Source: an uncultured bacterium (lineage in GTDB: Bacteria > Patescibacteriota > Minisyncoccia > Phycocordibacterales > PALSA-1337). Taken from it: a stretch of DNA of 5,948 bases. Shown in pieces: positions 4,986 to 5,948 of the stretch (its first letter is position 1; each line of letters opens with the position of its first letter). The notes below the pieces were generated by a model. It worked only from the letters and a program-made list of their open reading frames with translations. It was not told the DNA's origin and searched no databases. The translations under genes were made by a program, and so were the position numbers. Where the stretch lies: the NCBI GenBank assembly GCA_903870235.1, contig CAIQCA010000112.1:1-5948 (forward strand). The letters are read 5' to 3'.

Positions 4986-5948
4986 ATGAAACTACGTCTT
5001 CTTTTCATAACAACAATTGTTCTATTAACAAGTATCTCTACTATACGTTTGGTTAGAGCCCAGGCCCTACCCATATCAAGCAATGGTGTCGAAATAGTCC
5101 AAAACCCAGAGTTTCCCAATCCTGGTCAAGCTGTTACTTTTACTGCAAACAGTTATTCAACCGATATCAACGCTGCCACAATAACTTGGTCTGTAAATGG
5201 TAAGGTGATAAAAAAGGGGATAGGATTAACCACTTTTAGTACAGCCGCTCCAGCAATGGGTAAAACAAACACCGTTAATGTCTCCGCTGTTGCACCATCT
5301 GGGCAGCAATATTCCAACGATATCAGCCTCCAGTCTGGTAGTATAGACCTCATAATAGAAACTAGTGGTTACACTCCACCTTTGTTTTTGGGGAGGTTAC
5401 CAATTGTTTACCAAAACACCGTAAAAATTGTCGCCATACCTCACATGTCTGACTCCTCTGGTGTTGAGTTTCTGCCGACCACACTGACTTATAGGTGGGA
5501 AAAGGACAGTGGCGAAGTTTTGCAAGACGAATCCGGTTATGGAAAAAACTCCGTATCTCTAAAAAGCGGTGTGATACCAAGACCATACACTCTCACAGTA
5601 ACCGCCTCCACTCGAGACGGCTCCCAGAGTATGCAAGGCTCTGTAGTTGTAGATTACCAATCTCCTAGTATCTTGTTTTATAAAAACGACTCTCTCTATG
5701 GGCCTTTGTACAACAGTGCAACAAACGTAGTGAACATAGACACACAAAAAGAGGCCTCTGTGATTGCTGTGCCTTATGGTTTTGATAAGGTGCTAAACAG
5801 TTTAGGCAATTTGGCGTTAGATTGGTCGATAAATAGCACTGGCCACTCCGAGCTCGATTCAAGTACTGTTGTTGTACTCCGAGCACCAGACGGTTCTTCA
5901 GGCACATCAGATATTGGTCTTGGTATAACAAACAATAAAGAAATTTTG
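4986..5948 (+). CDS. Secreted protein with Ig-like/PKD-like beta domains, N-terminal part, runs off the right edge
   Basis: The frame is open for 321 codons from the ATG to the window end, so the protein is truncated here. Residues 1-25 form a signal peptide: basic start MKLR, hydrophobic core LLFITTIVLLTSIST, and a likely signal peptidase I site VRA|QA. The mature chain is rich in Ser, Thr, Val and Asn with alternating beta patterns. One apparent Ig-like unit spans about 33-120 (PNPGQAVTFTA, then TITWSVNGK). A second spans about 121-225 (IDLIIETSGYTPPLF, TVKIVAIP, LTYRWEKDSG, SGYGKNSVSL, YTLTVTAS). A third begins near 226 and includes ALDWSINST. The YTPPLF...VAIP...YRW...GYGKNS pattern resembles, from recall, secreted hypothetical proteins of Parcubacteria. 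There are no Cys residues in the visible part. It is exported and could be a surface adhesin or an envelope component of the neighbouring T4SS; the domain type does not say which. No Shine-Dalgarno sequence; the -10 box sits eight bases before the ATG. Confidence 0.85.
   Translation, partial: MKLRLLFITTIVLLTSISTIRLVRAQALPISSNGVEIVQNPEFPNPGQAVTFTANSYSTDINAATITWSVNGKVIKKGIGLTTFSTAAPAMGKTNTVNVSAVAPSGQQYSNDISLQSGSIDLIIETSGYTPPLFLGRLPIVYQNTVKIVAIPHMSDSSGVEFLPTTLTYRWEKDSGEVLQDESGYGKNSVSLKSGVIPRPYTLTVTASTRDGSQSMQGSVVVDYQSPSILFYKNDSLYGPLYNSATNVVNIDTQKEASVIAVPYGFDKVLNSLGNLALDWSINSTGHSELDSSTVVVLRAPDGSSGTSDIGLGITNNKEIL

Overview
The window looks like a piece of a Candidate Phyla Radiation (Patescibacteria) genome, most likely of the Parcubacteria type. 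The reasons are the gene set (PrgI-family protein, TraC-like protein and VirB4 ATPase in that order, with small membrane and disordered proteins around them), the moderate GC content, tight gene packing on one strand, absence of Shine-Dalgarno sequences, and promoter boxes lying directly against start codons. The lineage call rests on gene content and recall of similar loci; no marker gene is present. All stops seen are TAA or TAG, every ORF reads cleanly in the standard code, and there is no sign of UGA recoding.

Layout, all on the + strand. 2-451 is the C-terminal end of a protein that begins outside the window: a charged helical tail ending in a proline-rich stretch, perhaps from a large VirB6/TrbL-like channel protein. 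490-1197 encodes an unrecognised protein with a helical N-terminal domain, a long disordered linker and a short C-terminal motif. 1243-4157 is a compact three-gene unit for the inner-membrane and energy core of a type IV secretion system (T4SS): a PrgI/VirB3-like membrane protein, a stand-alone TraC-like domain protein, and a VirB4 ATPase with intact Walker motifs. 4192-4905 encodes a small multi-pass membrane protein with a long hydrophilic tail. 4986 to the right edge is the N-terminal 321 residues of a secreted protein with a signal peptide and apparently several Ig-like/PKD-like beta domains.

The genes probably work together as a reduced T4SS. VirB4 supplies ATP-driven force at the cytoplasmic face, the PrgI protein anchors it in the membrane, and the flanking membrane and tailed proteins may form the channel or accessory parts. 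The secreted Ig-like protein may be a surface component or may simply be a neighbour. No relaxase, VirD4 coupling protein, outer-membrane core (VirB7/9/10), transposase, tRNA or attachment site is visible, so the window does not itself show conjugation or an integrated mobile element.

The most interesting signal is regulatory. Three genes (1243, 4192, 4986) each have an extended -10 box whose predicted transcription start falls 0-2 bases from the ATG, so leaderless mRNAs are predicted. Two of these boxes share the core GTGnTATAATnTCG. The box before the PrgI gene also sits in a 10-bp inverted repeat that could be an operator for the T4SS unit. No convincing rho-independent terminator was found, and no non-coding stretch exceeds 80 bases.
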